Shown here: in pieces, positions 20,714 through 30,972 of the stretch
Numbering within the stretch: position 1 is the first letter of the stretch
How the letters are laid out: the number at the start of each line of letters is the position of its first letter
Assembly (NCBI RefSeq): GCF_011772445.1
Contig: NZ_WVZN01000003.1
Span: forward strand, 169,437-233,436
Source of the DNA: Hydrogenophaga sp.
GTDB taxonomy: Bacteria; Pseudomonadota; Gammaproteobacteria; Burkholderiales; Burkholderiaceae_C
Reading direction: 5' to 3'
DNA: 64,000 nt
The notes under the pieces: generated by a model
Told to the model about the DNA's origin: nothing
Databases searched by the model: none
What the model saw: only the letters and a program-made list of their open reading frames with translations
Program-made: the position numbers and the translations under genes

Positions 20714-23455
20714 GTGAACACCACCACCGCCGCCCCGACCCCGGCCACCCGACAGGCCGACCATTCCCGCTTCGTGCAGCGCGTGCGCCGCCGCTACGCC
20801 GCCGAGCTGGCCTGCCTGCCGCCCGGCGCGCCCGACAAGGCCGCCATGCGCGCCTGCCTGGACGCGCTCGTGGCGCGAGGCCTGGCGCTGCCGGCCGCCT
20901 TGCGCGTGCTGCGCCAGCTCGTGCTGGAGCGGCTGGCGGTCATCGACTGCGAGGGCGGCGCCTCGCTCGAGGCCGTCACCGGCGCGGTCACCGAACTGGC
21001 CGAGTTCGCGCTCGACCGGGCCTGCGCGCTGGCCTTCGAGGAACTGGACGCGCTGCACGGCGCGCCGCTTTGCGCCAATGGCGCCCGCGCCCAGCTCTGG
21101 GTCATCGGCATGGGCAAGCTGGGCGCGCGCGAGCTCAACGTGTCCAGCGACATCGACCTGATCTACGTCTACGACCAGGACGGCGAGACCGCGGGCAACG
21201 CCGAAGGCCGACACCGCATCAGCCACCACGAGTACTTCGCGAAGGCGGTCAAGCACCTCTACAACACGGTGGGGGAGACCACCGAGCACGGCAACGTGTT
21301 CCGGGTCGACCTGGCCCTGCGGCCCAACGGCAACTCCGGCCCCAGCGTGGTCTCGTTGGGCGCGCTGGAGGAGTACTTCCTCGTGCAGGGCCGCGAGTGG
21401 GAGCGCTTCGCCTGGCTCAAGAGCCGCGTGATCGCCCCGGCCAGCGCGCTGGCCGACAAGGACGGCATGGCCGCGCTGCGCGGCACCGTGCTGCCCTTCG
21501 TGTTCCGCCGCTACCTCGATTACGGCGTGTTCGAGTCGCTGCGCGTGCTGCACCGGCAGATCCGCGAGCACGCGGCGCGCCGCGCCGCCGGCAACCCGGG
21601 CCGGGCCAACGACGTCAAGCTCTCGCGCGGCGGGATTCGCGAGATCGAGTTCACCGTGCAGCTGCTGCAGGTGGTGCGCGGCGGCCAGTTCCCCGAGCTG
21701 CGCACGCGCCCCACGCTGGACGCGCTGCAGCGCGTGGCCAAGGCCGGCCTGATGCCGCCCGAGAAGGCCCGGGCGCTGGCCGAGGCCTACGTCTTCCTGC
21801 GCCAGGTGGAGCACCGCATCCAGTACCTGGACGACCAGCAGACCCACGTGCTGCCCGAGCGCGACGACGACCTGGCCTGGATGGCCGCCACCCTCGGATT
21901 TGCCAACACCTGCGCGTTCCTGCACGCGCTGGACGCGCACCGCGAGCTGGTGGCCGAGGAGTTCGATACCCTGCTCGGCGGCAGCCCGGGGGCCTGCAAG
22001 GGCAAGGGCTGCAATGGTGCGGCGCCGCGTGCCGCCGACGACGACCTGGGCGCCGTGCTGCCCCAGTTGCCCGCCGCGCTGGCCGAGCGCGTGCAGCGCT
22101 GGTGCGAGCACCCGCGCGTGCTGGCCCTGCGCGAGGACACGCGCGCGCGCCTGGTGCGCCTGGTGCAGCGCACCGGTTCCTGGATCGAGGACGGCCGCGT
22201 GAGCGAAACCGCCGCGCTGCGCATGGTCGACTGGATCGAGCCGCTGCTGCGCCGCGAGAGCTACCTGGCGCTGCTGCAGGAGCGCCCCTCGGTGCACGAA
22301 CGCCTGCTGCGCCTGCTGGGCGCGGCCAAATGGCCGGCGCGTTACCTCATGCAGCACCCCGGCGTCATCGACGAACTGGCCAGCCAGCAGCTGATGGCCG
22401 AGCGCTTCGACGCCGAGGCCTTCGAGTCCGAGTGCGAGACGCGGCGCGCCTCGCTGCGAATCACCGGCGAAGACGACGAGGAGACCCTGCTCAACCTGCT
22501 GCGCCGCGCCCACCACGCCGAGACCTTCCGCACCCTGGCGCGCGACGTGGAGGGCGTGCTCACGGTGGAGCAGGTGGCCGACGATCTCTCGGCCCTGGCC
22601 GACTCGGTGCTGCGCCTGACGGCGCGCTGGTGCTGGGAGCGGTTGAAGACCCGCCACCAGGACACGCCGGCCTTCGCCATCATTGGCTACGGCAAGCTGG
22701 GCGGCAAGGAACTGGGCTACGGCAGCGACCTGGACATCGTCTTCGTCTACGAGGACGAGCACGAGAACGCGAGCGAGATCTACGCCGGCTTCGTGCGCAA
22801 GATGATCAACTGGCTGCAGGTGAAGACCGGCGAGGGCGACCTGTTCGAGATCGACACCGCCTTGCGGCCCAATGGCAACTCGGGCCTGCTGGTCACCAGC
22901 TTCGAGGCCTTCGAGAAGTACCAGACCCAGCGCGGCAGCAACACCGCCTGGACCTGGGAGCACCAGGCCATGACGCGCGCGCGCTTCGTGCTCGGCAGCG
23001 CCGGCCTGGCCGGTCGCTTCGACGCCGTGCGCGAGGCCGTCATCACCGCGCCACGCGACGCCGCCGCGCTGGCCGGCGAGATCGTCTCCATGCGCGAGAA
23101 GGTGCGCTCGGCGCAAACACTGCGCGGCGGGCGCTTCGACGTGAAGCACAGCCCGGGCGGCATGGTGGACGTGGAGTTCGTGGTGCAGTACCTGGTGCTG
23201 CTGCACTCGCGCCAGCACCCCGAGCTGCGCGCCAACACGGGCAACATCAACCTGCTGCGCCGCGCCGAGGCGGCGGGCCTGCTGCCCGCCGGCATGGGCG
23301 AAGCCGCCGCGCTGGCCTACCGCCGGCTGCGCCAGGTGCAGCACCGCGCTCGCCTGGACGAGACCTCCACGCAGGTCGATCCGGCCGAACTCCAGGCCGA
23401 GGCCGACGCCGTGCGCGCGCTGTGGACGCAGGTGCTGGGCAACCCCCGCGCCTGA
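20714..23455 (+). CDS. glnE: Bifunctional glutamine synthetase adenylyltransferase/deadenylase
   Basis: 913 residues from the GTG at 20714; a TTG at 20702 is an alternative. The two nucleotidyltransferase halves are both intact: GMGKLGARELNVSSDIDLIY near residue 130 and GYGKLGGKELGYGSDLDIVF near residue 657. GlnE attaches and removes AMP on glutamine synthetase in response to PII proteins. The length fits the family. Frames upstream of the chosen start encode no conserved sequence. Confidence 0.95.
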   Translation: MNTTTAAPTPATRQADHSRFVQRVRRRYAAELACLPPGAPDKAAMRACLDALVARGLALPAALRVLRQLVLERLAVIDCEGGASLEAVTGAVTELAEFALDRACALAFEELDALHGAPLCANGARAQLWVIGMGKLGARELNVSSDIDLIYVYDQDGETAGNAEGRHRISHHEYFAKAVKHLYNTVGETTEHGNVFRVDLALRPNGNSGPSVVSLGALEEYFLVQGREWERFAWLKSRVIAPASALADKDGMAALRGTVLPFVFRRYLDYGVFESLRVLHRQIREHAARRAAGNPGRANDVKLSRGGIREIEFTVQLLQVVRGGQFPELRTRPTLDALQRVAKAGLMPPEKARALAEAYVFLRQVEHRIQYLDDQQTHVLPERDDDLAWMAATLGFANTCAFLHALDAHRELVAEEFDTLLGGSPGACKGKGCNGAAPRAADDDLGAVLPQLPAALAERVQRWCEHPRVLALREDTRARLVRLVQRTGSWIEDGRVSETAALRMVDWIEPLLRRESYLALLQERPSVHERLLRLLGAAKWPARYLMQHPGVIDELASQQLMAERFDAEAFESECETRRASLRITGEDDEETLLNLLRRAHHAETFRTLARDVEGVLTVEQVADDLSALADSVLRLTARWCWERLKTRHQDTPAFAIIGYGKLGGKELGYGSDLDIVFVYEDEHENASEIYAGFVRKMINWLQVKTGEGDLFEIDTALRPNGNSGLLVTSFEAFEKYQTQRGSNTAWTWEHQAMTRARFVLGSAGLAGRFDAVREAVITAPRDAAALAGEIVSMREKVRSAQTLRGGRFDVKHSPGGMVDVEFVVQYLVLLHSRQHPELRANTGNINLLRRAEAAGLLPAGMGEAAALAYRRLRQVQHRARLDETSTQVDPAELQAEADAVRALWTQVLGNPRA

Positions 23456-23466
23456 GCGCCGCGCCC

Positions 23467-24066
23467 ATGAGAGGCTCGCGCAGTTGGCTCGCGCTGTGCG
23501 CCCTGCACGGCGTGGCGAGCATGGTGCTGTGGTGGTCGCAGGAAGCGGCGGTGCAGGCGCTCGTGTGGCGTTCCGCCGAATGGCACCAGGCACCGTGGAC
23601 GCTGTGGACCAGCGCCTGGGTGCACCTGAACACGCCGCACCTGGTGGGCAACCAGCTCGCGCTGGGCGCGCTCACCGCGGCCGGCTGGTGGTTGCGGCCC
23701 ACGCGCGTTGCCACGCTGGCCTGGGCGCTGAGCTGGCCGCTCATGCAGATGAGCCTGGTGATGTGGCCGCTGATCGGCTACGCGGTGGGCCTGTCGGGCG
23801 TGCTGCACGCGGGCGTGGCGGTGCTCGCGGTGCATCTGCTGCTGGGTGGTCCCAGGGCCCTGCGCCCCTGGGGCCTGCTGCTGGCGGCCGGCTTGCTGCT
23901 CAAGCTCTGGCTGGAACACGGCTGGTCCGGCCCCGTGGTCTGGGACCCGGGCAACCAGATGTCGGTGGTGCGCGCCGCGCACCTGAGCGGTGCCGCCTGG
24001 GGCGCGCTGTTCGGGGCGCTGGGCGCGGGCTGGAACCGCTGGCGCGCGCGGCGCGCGGTGGCCTGA
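23467..24066 (+). CDS. Rhombosortase-like rhomboid intramembrane serine protease
   Basis: 199 residues, nearly all hydrophobic with about six membrane segments. Rhomboid catalytic features: Ser110 in GLSGVLHAG and His172 in AHLSGAAWG, with the supporting HLNTPHLVGN segment (53-62). The small size and the GLSG.LHAG form fit the rhombosortase branch, which processes proteins carrying GlyGly-CTERM tails. The S8 protease at 52956-54866 has such a tail. It starts 11 bases after glnE and may share its transcript. The rhomboid call is solid; the rhombosortase assignment is inferred from size and the partner. Confidence 0.75.
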   Translation: MRGSRSWLALCALHGVASMVLWWSQEAAVQALVWRSAEWHQAPWTLWTSAWVHLNTPHLVGNQLALGALTAAGWWLRPTRVATLAWALSWPLMQMSLVMWPLIGYAVGLSGVLHAGVAVLAVHLLLGGPRALRPWGLLLAAGLLLKLWLEHGWSGPVVWDPGNQMSVVRAAHLSGAAWGALFGALGAGWNRWRARRAVA

Positions 24067-24076
24067 GGGGCCGGCG

Positions 24077-24916
24077 TCAGGCCGCCGCCGGCTCGGCGCC
24101 GAGCGACTTGCGGAAGCGGTTGAGTTCCTGCACGGTCTTGAAGCGGCCGTCCATGAGCAGGCTCAGGTTGTGCAGTATGCGGTCGACCACCTTGCTTTCC
24201 CACACGGCGTCGAAGTTGATCTGCTGGTCGAGCCAGTGCTCCAGCCACTCGGGGTTGGGCAGGCGGCTCTGAATGGTGTCCTTGGGGAACAGCGCCTTGT
24301 TGACGTGCAGGTTGGTGGGGTGCAAGGCCTGGGCCGTGCGCCGCGCGCTCGCCATCAGCACGCCGACCTTGGCGAACGCGGCGCGGGCCTCGTTGCCGAA
24401 TTTTCCGATGGCGCGCTTCATGTAGCGCAGGTAGGCACCGCCGTGGCGCGCCTCGTCCTGGCTCAGCGTGGTGTAGATGTGCTTGATGACCGGTTCGCTG
24501 TGCCACTCGGACGCGCGGCGGTACCAGTGGTTGAGGCGGATCTCGCCGCAGAAGTGCAGCATGAGCGTCTCCAGCGCGGGCGCGGGATCGAACTCGAAGC
24601 GGATCTCGTGCAGCTCCTGCTCGGTGGGCACGAGCTCGGGCCGGAAGCGGCGCAGGTATTCCATCAGCACCAGCGAGTGCTTCTGCTCCTCGAAGAACCA
24701 GATCGACATGAAGGCCGAGAAGTCGGAGTCGTCGCGGTTGTCGCGCAGGAACATCTCGGTGGCCGGCAGCGCCGCCCACTCGGTGATGGCGTTCATCTTG
24801 ATCGTCTGGGCCTGTTCGTCGCTCAGCCGGCTGGCGTCGAACCGATCCCACGGGATGTCCTTGTCCATGTCCCAGCGGACGGACTCCAGTTGTTTGAACA
24901 GTTCGGGATACAGCAT
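24077..24916 (-). CDS. Ferritin-like di-iron protein (acyl-ACP desaturase-like)
   Basis: 279 residues, mostly helical. Di-iron ligand motifs are visible: Glu46/Glu54 in EWAALPATEMF, EExxH-type FFEEQKH (77-80), Glu125 in HFCGEIRLNHW and DEARH (Glu155, His158). This pattern resembles stearoyl-ACP desaturase-like and AurF-like non-haem di-iron oxygenases. It is convergent with the rhomboid gene and divergent from an FAD oxidoreductase across 329 bases. Substrate unknown; it could desaturate or hydroxylate fatty acyl chains. Confidence 0.75.
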   Translation of the reverse strand: MLYPELFKQLESVRWDMDKDIPWDRFDASRLSDEQAQTIKMNAITEWAALPATEMFLRDNRDDSDFSAFMSIWFFEEQKHSLVLMEYLRRFRPELVPTEQELHEIRFEFDPAPALETLMLHFCGEIRLNHWYRRASEWHSEPVIKHIYTTLSQDEARHGGAYLRYMKRAIGKFGNEARAAFAKVGVLMASARRTAQALHPTNLHVNKALFPKDTIQSRLPNPEWLEHWLDQQINFDAVWESKVVDRILHNLSLLMDGRFKTVQELNRFRKSLGAEPAAA

Positions 24917-25245
24917 GGTCTTCTCTCAACGACAGGCAAAACGCGCAATATTGTAGGCGGGGGGTATAACGGGCACCCGGATTGCCCCATGACCCGCACA
25001 GAAACCGATACACATTTCCCGCGGAACTTCCCGCGCCGGCCCGCGCTCCAACCGCGCGTGTCGGCGAGGGAGCGACCCGAACACCGTTTTCCACTGCGAA
25101 GCCTTCCGGGCCCCTGGGCTCCGGATGCAATCCCGAGGCGCTTCTCCTCCTCCTCCCTCCCTCCCTTGTTCGCGTCGGGGCGCTTCGCAGTTTCTTGTCC
25201 ACCTTGCCGCCGGGGCTGCCCGGCGGTCGCCGCCCGGGGGCGCGC
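24917..25245. other. 329-base divergent intergenic region with structured leader
   Basis: No gene is supported here. On the minus strand a TACAAT-like hexamer (24948-24953) could serve the di-iron protein gene. On the plus side the sequence before the FAD oxidoreductase has a pyrimidine tract at 25141-25167 and a perfect 8-bp hairpin, CCGCCGGG (25207-25214) pairing with CCCGGCGG (25219-25226), 19 bases from the ATG. That hairpin could affect translation. Open frames through this stretch have no coding character. Confidence 0.4.
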
Positions 25246-26592
25246 ATGAGCCCGGGCGCCAGCCCCCACCAGGCCCGCGTCGCCGTCGTCGGCTCCGGCA
25301 TCGCCGGGCTGGCGGCCGCGCACACACTGCAAGGCCTGGCCGACATCACGCTGTTCGAGGGCAGCGAGGCTTTCGGTGGCCAGACCCGCACGCTGGATGT
25401 CGCGCTGCCCGACGCCACGGGGGCGAAGGCGAGCGTCGGCCTGGACGCGGGCTTTCTGGTGCTCGACGAGCGCACCAGCCCGAATCTGCTGGCCCTGTTC
25501 ACGCAACTGGGCGTGCCACTGGCGGCGTCCGAGGGCTCGTTCTCGGTGCAGGTGCCCGGCACCGGGCTGGCCTGGAGCAGCACGGATCTGGCCGGCGTGT
25601 TCACGCAGCGGCGCCTGCTCGCGAGCCTGCGCTTCTGGCGCATGCTGGCCGACGCCCGGCGTTTCAAGCGCGCGTGCGCTGCCCTGGCACGGCCAGACAG
25701 CGCGTCCGATCCCGACAACCCCCTGCTGCAGCCGCTGGACGGATTCCTGCGCGAACGGCACTTCTCGAGCGGCTTTCGCGAGGACTGCCTGCTGCCTCTG
25801 CTGAGCGGCCTCTGGGGATGCCCGGTCGAGGAGGTGCTGAGCGCGCCGCTGTTGACCGCCGCGCGCTTTCTCAGTCACCACGATGTGCTGCGGCTCGGCG
25901 GGCGCTCCCGGTGGTTCACGGTGGCGGGCGGTGCGCGTCCGTTCGTGCAGGCCATCGTCGCCGGCATCGGCGACGCGCGCCTGTCCACGCCGGTGCGCCA
26001 TGTCGCGCGCGACGCCCAGGGCGTGCGCGTGGTCACCGACGCCCAGGTCGAGCGCTTCGACGCCGTGGTGCTGGCCTGCCACGCCGATCAGGCGCTGGCC
26101 GTGCTCGGCGAGGACGCCAGCGACGAAGAGCGCGCCACGCTGGGTGCCATCCGCTTCCCGAGCCGGCGCGCCGTGCTGCACACCGACACGTCCGTGCTGC
26201 CTGCCGCGCTCGGGGCCTGGGCGGCGTGGAATTGCGAGCCCGGCGGCCTGCATTGCCTGCTCAACCGCACGCAGCCGCTGCCCATGGCATCACCGCTACT
26301 GGCCTCGTACGGTGGCTCGCGCGCCATCGCGCCCGAGCGGGTGCTCGGCGCCTTCGACGTGGCGCACCCGGTGTTCGATCTCGAGGCGGTCCGCGCCCAG
26401 TTTCGTTTGCCGGCGCTGCAGGGCCGGCGCCACACCTGGTACGCAGGCGCCTGGTGCGGCGACGGCTTTCACGAAGACGGCTTGAAGGCCGGGTTGCACG
26501 CGGCGCGTGCGCTGATCGACCGCTTCGACCTGGTGCCGCGCATCAGCGAGCGGCGCGCCCTGCGCCAGGCGCTGCCGGGTGTGCTGGCCTGA
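25246..26592 (+). CDS. NAD(P)/FAD-dependent amine oxidase-like oxidoreductase
   Basis: 448 residues. The dinucleotide-binding N-terminus is VAVVGSGIAGLAAAHTL (GxGxxG), followed by the FAD-contacting FGGQTRTLD. The FAD-binding C-terminus is TWYAGAWCGDGFHEDGLKAG. It belongs to the COG2907-type predicted NAD/FAD proteins related to amine oxidases and phytoene desaturases, which often occur with cyclopropane-fatty-acid synthase and lipid genes. That usual company is absent, but the divergent di-iron desaturase-like protein is also consistent with a lipid role. Confidence 0.82.
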   Translation: MSPGASPHQARVAVVGSGIAGLAAAHTLQGLADITLFEGSEAFGGQTRTLDVALPDATGAKASVGLDAGFLVLDERTSPNLLALFTQLGVPLAASEGSFSVQVPGTGLAWSSTDLAGVFTQRRLLASLRFWRMLADARRFKRACAALARPDSASDPDNPLLQPLDGFLRERHFSSGFREDCLLPLLSGLWGCPVEEVLSAPLLTAARFLSHHDVLRLGGRSRWFTVAGGARPFVQAIVAGIGDARLSTPVRHVARDAQGVRVVTDAQVERFDAVVLACHADQALAVLGEDASDEERATLGAIRFPSRRAVLHTDTSVLPAALGAWAAWNCEPGGLHCLLNRTQPLPMASPLLASYGGSRAIAPERVLGAFDVAHPVFDLEAVRAQFRLPALQGRRHTWYAGAWCGDGFHEDGLKAGLHAARALIDRFDLVPRISERRALRQALPGVLA

Positions 26593-26599
26593 AGGGCGC

Positions 26600-27217
26600 T
26601 CAGGCGCTGGGCAGGGAGTCGATGAAGCTCTGGCGCTGCACGAGCTTGTCGTTCAGCCGGGCCAGGTTGGGAAAGTCGCCGCGCCAGTCGATGGCGGGGA
26701 AGCGGAAATCCAGGTAGCCCAGCGCGCAGCCCACGGCCACGTCGGACAGGCTGAAGTGGATGCCCGAGCAGAAGGGCTTGTCGCCCAGCCCCTGGCTCAT
26801 GGACTTGAGCGCCGCATGGATCTTGACCATCTGGCGGTCGATCCAGGCCTGGCTGCGCTGCTCGGCCGTGCGGTGCGGCCAGGTGGACTCCAGGCGCGCG
26901 AGCACGGCGGCGTCGAGCACGCCGTCGGCCAGGGCCTCCCAGGTCTTGACCTCGGCGCGCTCGCGGCCCGAGGGCGGGATGAGCTTGCCCACCGGCGACA
27001 GGCCGTCGAGGTACTCGACGATCACGCGCGAGTCGAACACCGCTTCGCCGCCTTCCATCACCAGGCAGGGCACCTTGTGCAGCGGATTGGACGCGCCGAT
27101 GGTGGTGTCGTCGGACCACACGTCTTCCAGCACGAACTGGTAGTCCAGCTTCTTCTCGGCCATGACGATGCGCACTTTGCGCACGTAGGGGCTGGTGACG
27201 GCACCGATGAGTTTCAT
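26600..27217 (-). CDS. Glutathione S-transferase family protein
   Basis: 205 residues. The thioredoxin-like N-terminal domain starts MKLIGAVTSPYVRKVRIVMAE, with the glutathione-binding KVPCLV and DSRVIVEYLD segments. An all-helical C-terminal domain follows, including FSLSDVAVGCALGYLDFR. Ser9 in TSPYVRKVR is the likely glutathione-activating residue. It ends 7 bases from the convergent FAD oxidoreductase and is divergent from purB. The physiological substrate is unknown. Confidence 0.9.
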   Translation of the reverse strand: MKLIGAVTSPYVRKVRIVMAEKKLDYQFVLEDVWSDDTTIGASNPLHKVPCLVMEGGEAVFDSRVIVEYLDGLSPVGKLIPPSGRERAEVKTWEALADGVLDAAVLARLESTWPHRTAEQRSQAWIDRQMVKIHAALKSMSQGLGDKPFCSGIHFSLSDVAVGCALGYLDFRFPAIDWRGDFPNLARLNDKLVQRQSFIDSLPSA

Positions 27218-27277
27218 GGTCTGTGGGGCTAGGGAATGGTCGGCGATTTTAGCCAGCGACCTGGGCCTTTCGCCTGA

Positions 27278-28744
<1,467 letters not shown>

Positions 28745-28751
28745 GCGGGCC

Positions 28752-29156
28752 CTACGCGGCGGCCCGCTCGCGGTAGCGATTGAATCGCCAGGCGTCGCCT
28801 TCGATGGTGATGCGTCGCCAGGTGTGGCGCTTCTCGCCCGGGGTCATCTCCGTCCAGCGCTGCACTTCCTCGAACAGGCGACCGCAGCCCTTGCACACGT
28901 CGTCGCCCTGGCTGGTGGAGCAGATCGCGATGCAGGGCGTGTCGGGCGTGGTGGCGTACCAGGCCAGCCAGGCCTCGCGGGCCTCGGAGGGCATGCTGTG
29001 CTCGTCGGCCTCGGCCTCGTGGAAGAAGACCAGCTGGGCGTAGACCTCGGCCAGGGCGCGCGTGGGCGCGGGCAGCGAGACACCGTCGGGCGAAGGGGAA
29101 CGTTCGCGCCACCAGTTGATGGCCGCTTCGATGTCGGTGATGTGGATGCCGGCCAT
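28752..29156 (-). CDS. DUF3717-DUF1289 fusion protein
   Basis: 134 residues from the ATG at 29156. The N-terminal half (ITDIEAAINWWRERSP) matches DUF3717, a short helical module common in Burkholderiales. The C-terminal half (PCIAICSTSQGDDVCKGCGR, then RLFEEVQRW) is a DUF1289 module with four cysteines spaced like a small metal-binding knuckle. DUF1289 proteins are thought to bind Fe-S or zinc. No function can be assigned beyond the domains. Confidence 0.75.
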   Translation of the reverse strand: MAGIHITDIEAAINWWRERSPSPDGVSLPAPTRALAEVYAQLVFFHEAEADEHSMPSEAREAWLAWYATTPDTPCIAICSTSQGDDVCKGCGRLFEEVQRWTEMTPGEKRHTWRRITIEGDAWRFNRYRERAAA

Positions 29157-29234
29157 GGGAGGGCGATGATAAGACGCCCTCGCCCCACGTTCTGACGGCA
29201 CCCCTGCGCGCGCCCGGGTGATCCGTCCGCCCGC

Positions 29235-29912
29235 TCAGTCCGCCTTGTTGCGGCGCTGCAGGAACTTGCCCGCAGCCACCACCAGCACCGCGCCCAGCGC
29301 GGCCGCGGCGTAGAAGCCGATGGAGTGGTGCGGAATCCAGGGCTCGATCATCTTGTCGGACACGAGGGTTTCGCCACCCACCCAGCCGATCAGGGCGGCG
29401 CCCAAGGTCACGATGGCGGGGAAGCGGCCCATGATTCGGATCATCAGCGTGCTGCCGAAGATCACGATGGGAATGGCGATGGCCAGCCCGATGACCAGCA
29501 GCGGAATGTTGCCGTTGGCCGCGGCGGCCACGCCGATGACGTTGTCCAGGCTCATCACCAGATCCGCCACGAGGATGGTGCGGATGGCGGCCAGCAAGCC
29601 GCCGCTGGACTTGCCTTCGACCGGTTCGTCGTCTCCGCCGTTGAGCAACTGCACGCCGATCCACAGCAGCAGCAGGCCGCCCACCAGTTGCAGCCAGGGC
29701 ATCTGCATGAGCTTGACGGCCACCACCGTCAGCACCACGCGCAGCAGCACGGCCGCCGCCGTGCCCCAGAAGATCGCCTGCTTCTGCTGGCGCGGCCCGA
29801 GCCCGCGCGCGGCCAGCGCGATCACCACGGCGTTGTCGCCGGACAGGATGATGTTGATCCAGATGATCTGGCCCAGGCCCAGCCAGAACTGGGGACTCGA
29901 CAGCAATTCCAT
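29235..29912 (-). CDS. TerC family integral membrane protein
   Basis: 225 residues with seven or so hydrophobic segments. The family acidic membrane motifs are SGDNAVVIALAARGL (about 24-38) and VMSLDNVIGVAAAA. TerC/Alx-type proteins are implicated in manganese export or in metal loading of exported proteins. It is divergent from a second TerC gene at 30255. The riboswitch between them points away from this copy, so the two are probably regulated differently. Confidence 0.9.
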   Translation of the reverse strand: MELLSSPQFWLGLGQIIWINIILSGDNAVVIALAARGLGPRQQKQAIFWGTAAAVLLRVVLTVVAVKLMQMPWLQLVGGLLLLWIGVQLLNGGDDEPVEGKSSGGLLAAIRTILVADLVMSLDNVIGVAAAANGNIPLLVIGLAIAIPIVIFGSTLMIRIMGRFPAIVTLGAALIGWVGGETLVSDKMIEPWIPHHSIGFYAAAALGAVLVVAAGKFLQRRNKAD

Positions 29913-30079
29913 GGTGAGGCTTTCCGGTGAGCGCGAATCGACCGCAGGGACGTCCGCCGGCCGGTCCAGACAGTGTAGGCATGCTCACGGGCCGCGCCGG
30001 GTGAGGGATACCGCGTACGCAATTCCCCTCTGAGCCCGGCCGGCGGGCCGCTGGCATCGCCGCATACAATCCACGGTTT

Positions 30080-30232
30080 CGCGGAAGGGGAGTAGCTCCC
30101 GGGCGCGGCGGCGGCTCCTTCTGGTGTCATGCCGCGCCGGTCAACGCGTCGTCAATACGGTGTCCGCTGCGCGGCACCCGGCGCGTTGGGCCCACGGACA
30201 CGTGGTGCCGGGCGAGACCTTCAGACTTCATC
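30080..30232 (+). ncRNA. yybP-ykoY manganese riboswitch
   Basis: The plus strand contains the conserved yybP-ykoY elements in order: AAGGGGAGTAGC at 30085-30096, a variable stem region with the CGTCGTCAATACG segment near 30149, and GCGAGACCTTC at 30212-30222. These correspond to the loop elements that form the Mn2+ pocket. A TACAAT hexamer at 30065-30070 lies just upstream as a likely minus-10. The TerC gene starts 22 bases after the element, the expected arrangement for Mn2+-activated expression of an exporter. Confidence 0.85.
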
Positions 30233-30254
30233 CCCTCTGGAGCCCCTTTTCATC

Positions 30255-30965
30255 ATGGAATTCATGTCCGCTGCCTGGTGGTCCGCCCTGCTGGCCATCA
30301 TCCTCATCGACCTCGTGCTTGCCGGCGACAACGCGATCGTGATCGCGCTGGCCGCGCGCAACCTGCCCAAGGAACACCAGAAGAAGGCCATCGTCTGGGG
30401 CACGATTGGCGCCATCGTCGTGCGCTCGGCCATGACGCTGGTGGTGGTGTGGCTGCTGAAGATCCCCGGGCTCATGGCCATCGGCGGCGTCGCGCTCATG
30501 TGGATCGCCTACAAGCTGATCGCCGAGGACGAAGGCGACGGCGACGAGCACGGCCCGGCCGCCACCACTTTCTGGGGCGCCATGAAGACCATCATCATCG
30601 CGGACGCGGTGATGGGCATCGACAACGTGCTGGGCGTGGCCGGCGCGGCGCGCGGCGCTTTCGACCTGGTGGTCATCGGCCTGCTCATCAGCATTCCGAT
30701 CGTGGTGTTCGGCAGCACGCTGATCCTCAAGCTGGTCGAGAAGTACCCGGCCATCATGTACATCGGCGCCGGTGTGCTGGCCTTCACGGCCGGCAAGATG
30801 GTGGTCAACGAGGCGCTGCTGGCCCCCTGGTTCAAGGGCCCCGAGTTCGCGCAGATGGCCGCGTACTGGGGCTTCGTGGCCCTCACCATCGTGGTGGTGT
30901 TGACCCTGGGCTACCTGCACAACCGGCGCGTGGCGCAACGCGCCGACGCGGCCGAGAAGGCCTGA
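30255..30965 (+). CDS. TerC family protein under riboswitch control (probable Mn2+ exporter)
   Basis: 236 residues from the ATG at 30255, chosen because upstream sequence is the riboswitch. TerC motifs: LAGDNAIVIALAARNLP and VMGIDNVLGVAGAA, the paired acidic membrane helices. An acidic loop (AEDEGDGDEHGP) separates the two halves. The yybP-ykoY leader supports manganese efflux or tolerance. A holin-like membrane protein follows after 7 bases, likely in the same transcript. Confidence 0.92.
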   Translation: MEFMSAAWWSALLAIILIDLVLAGDNAIVIALAARNLPKEHQKKAIVWGTIGAIVVRSAMTLVVVWLLKIPGLMAIGGVALMWIAYKLIAEDEGDGDEHGPAATTFWGAMKTIIIADAVMGIDNVLGVAGAARGAFDLVVIGLLISIPIVVFGSTLILKLVEKYPAIMYIGAGVLAFTAGKMVVNEALLAPWFKGPEFAQMAAYWGFVALTIVVVLTLGYLHNRRVAQRADAAEKA

Positions 30966-30972
30966 GGCGCAC

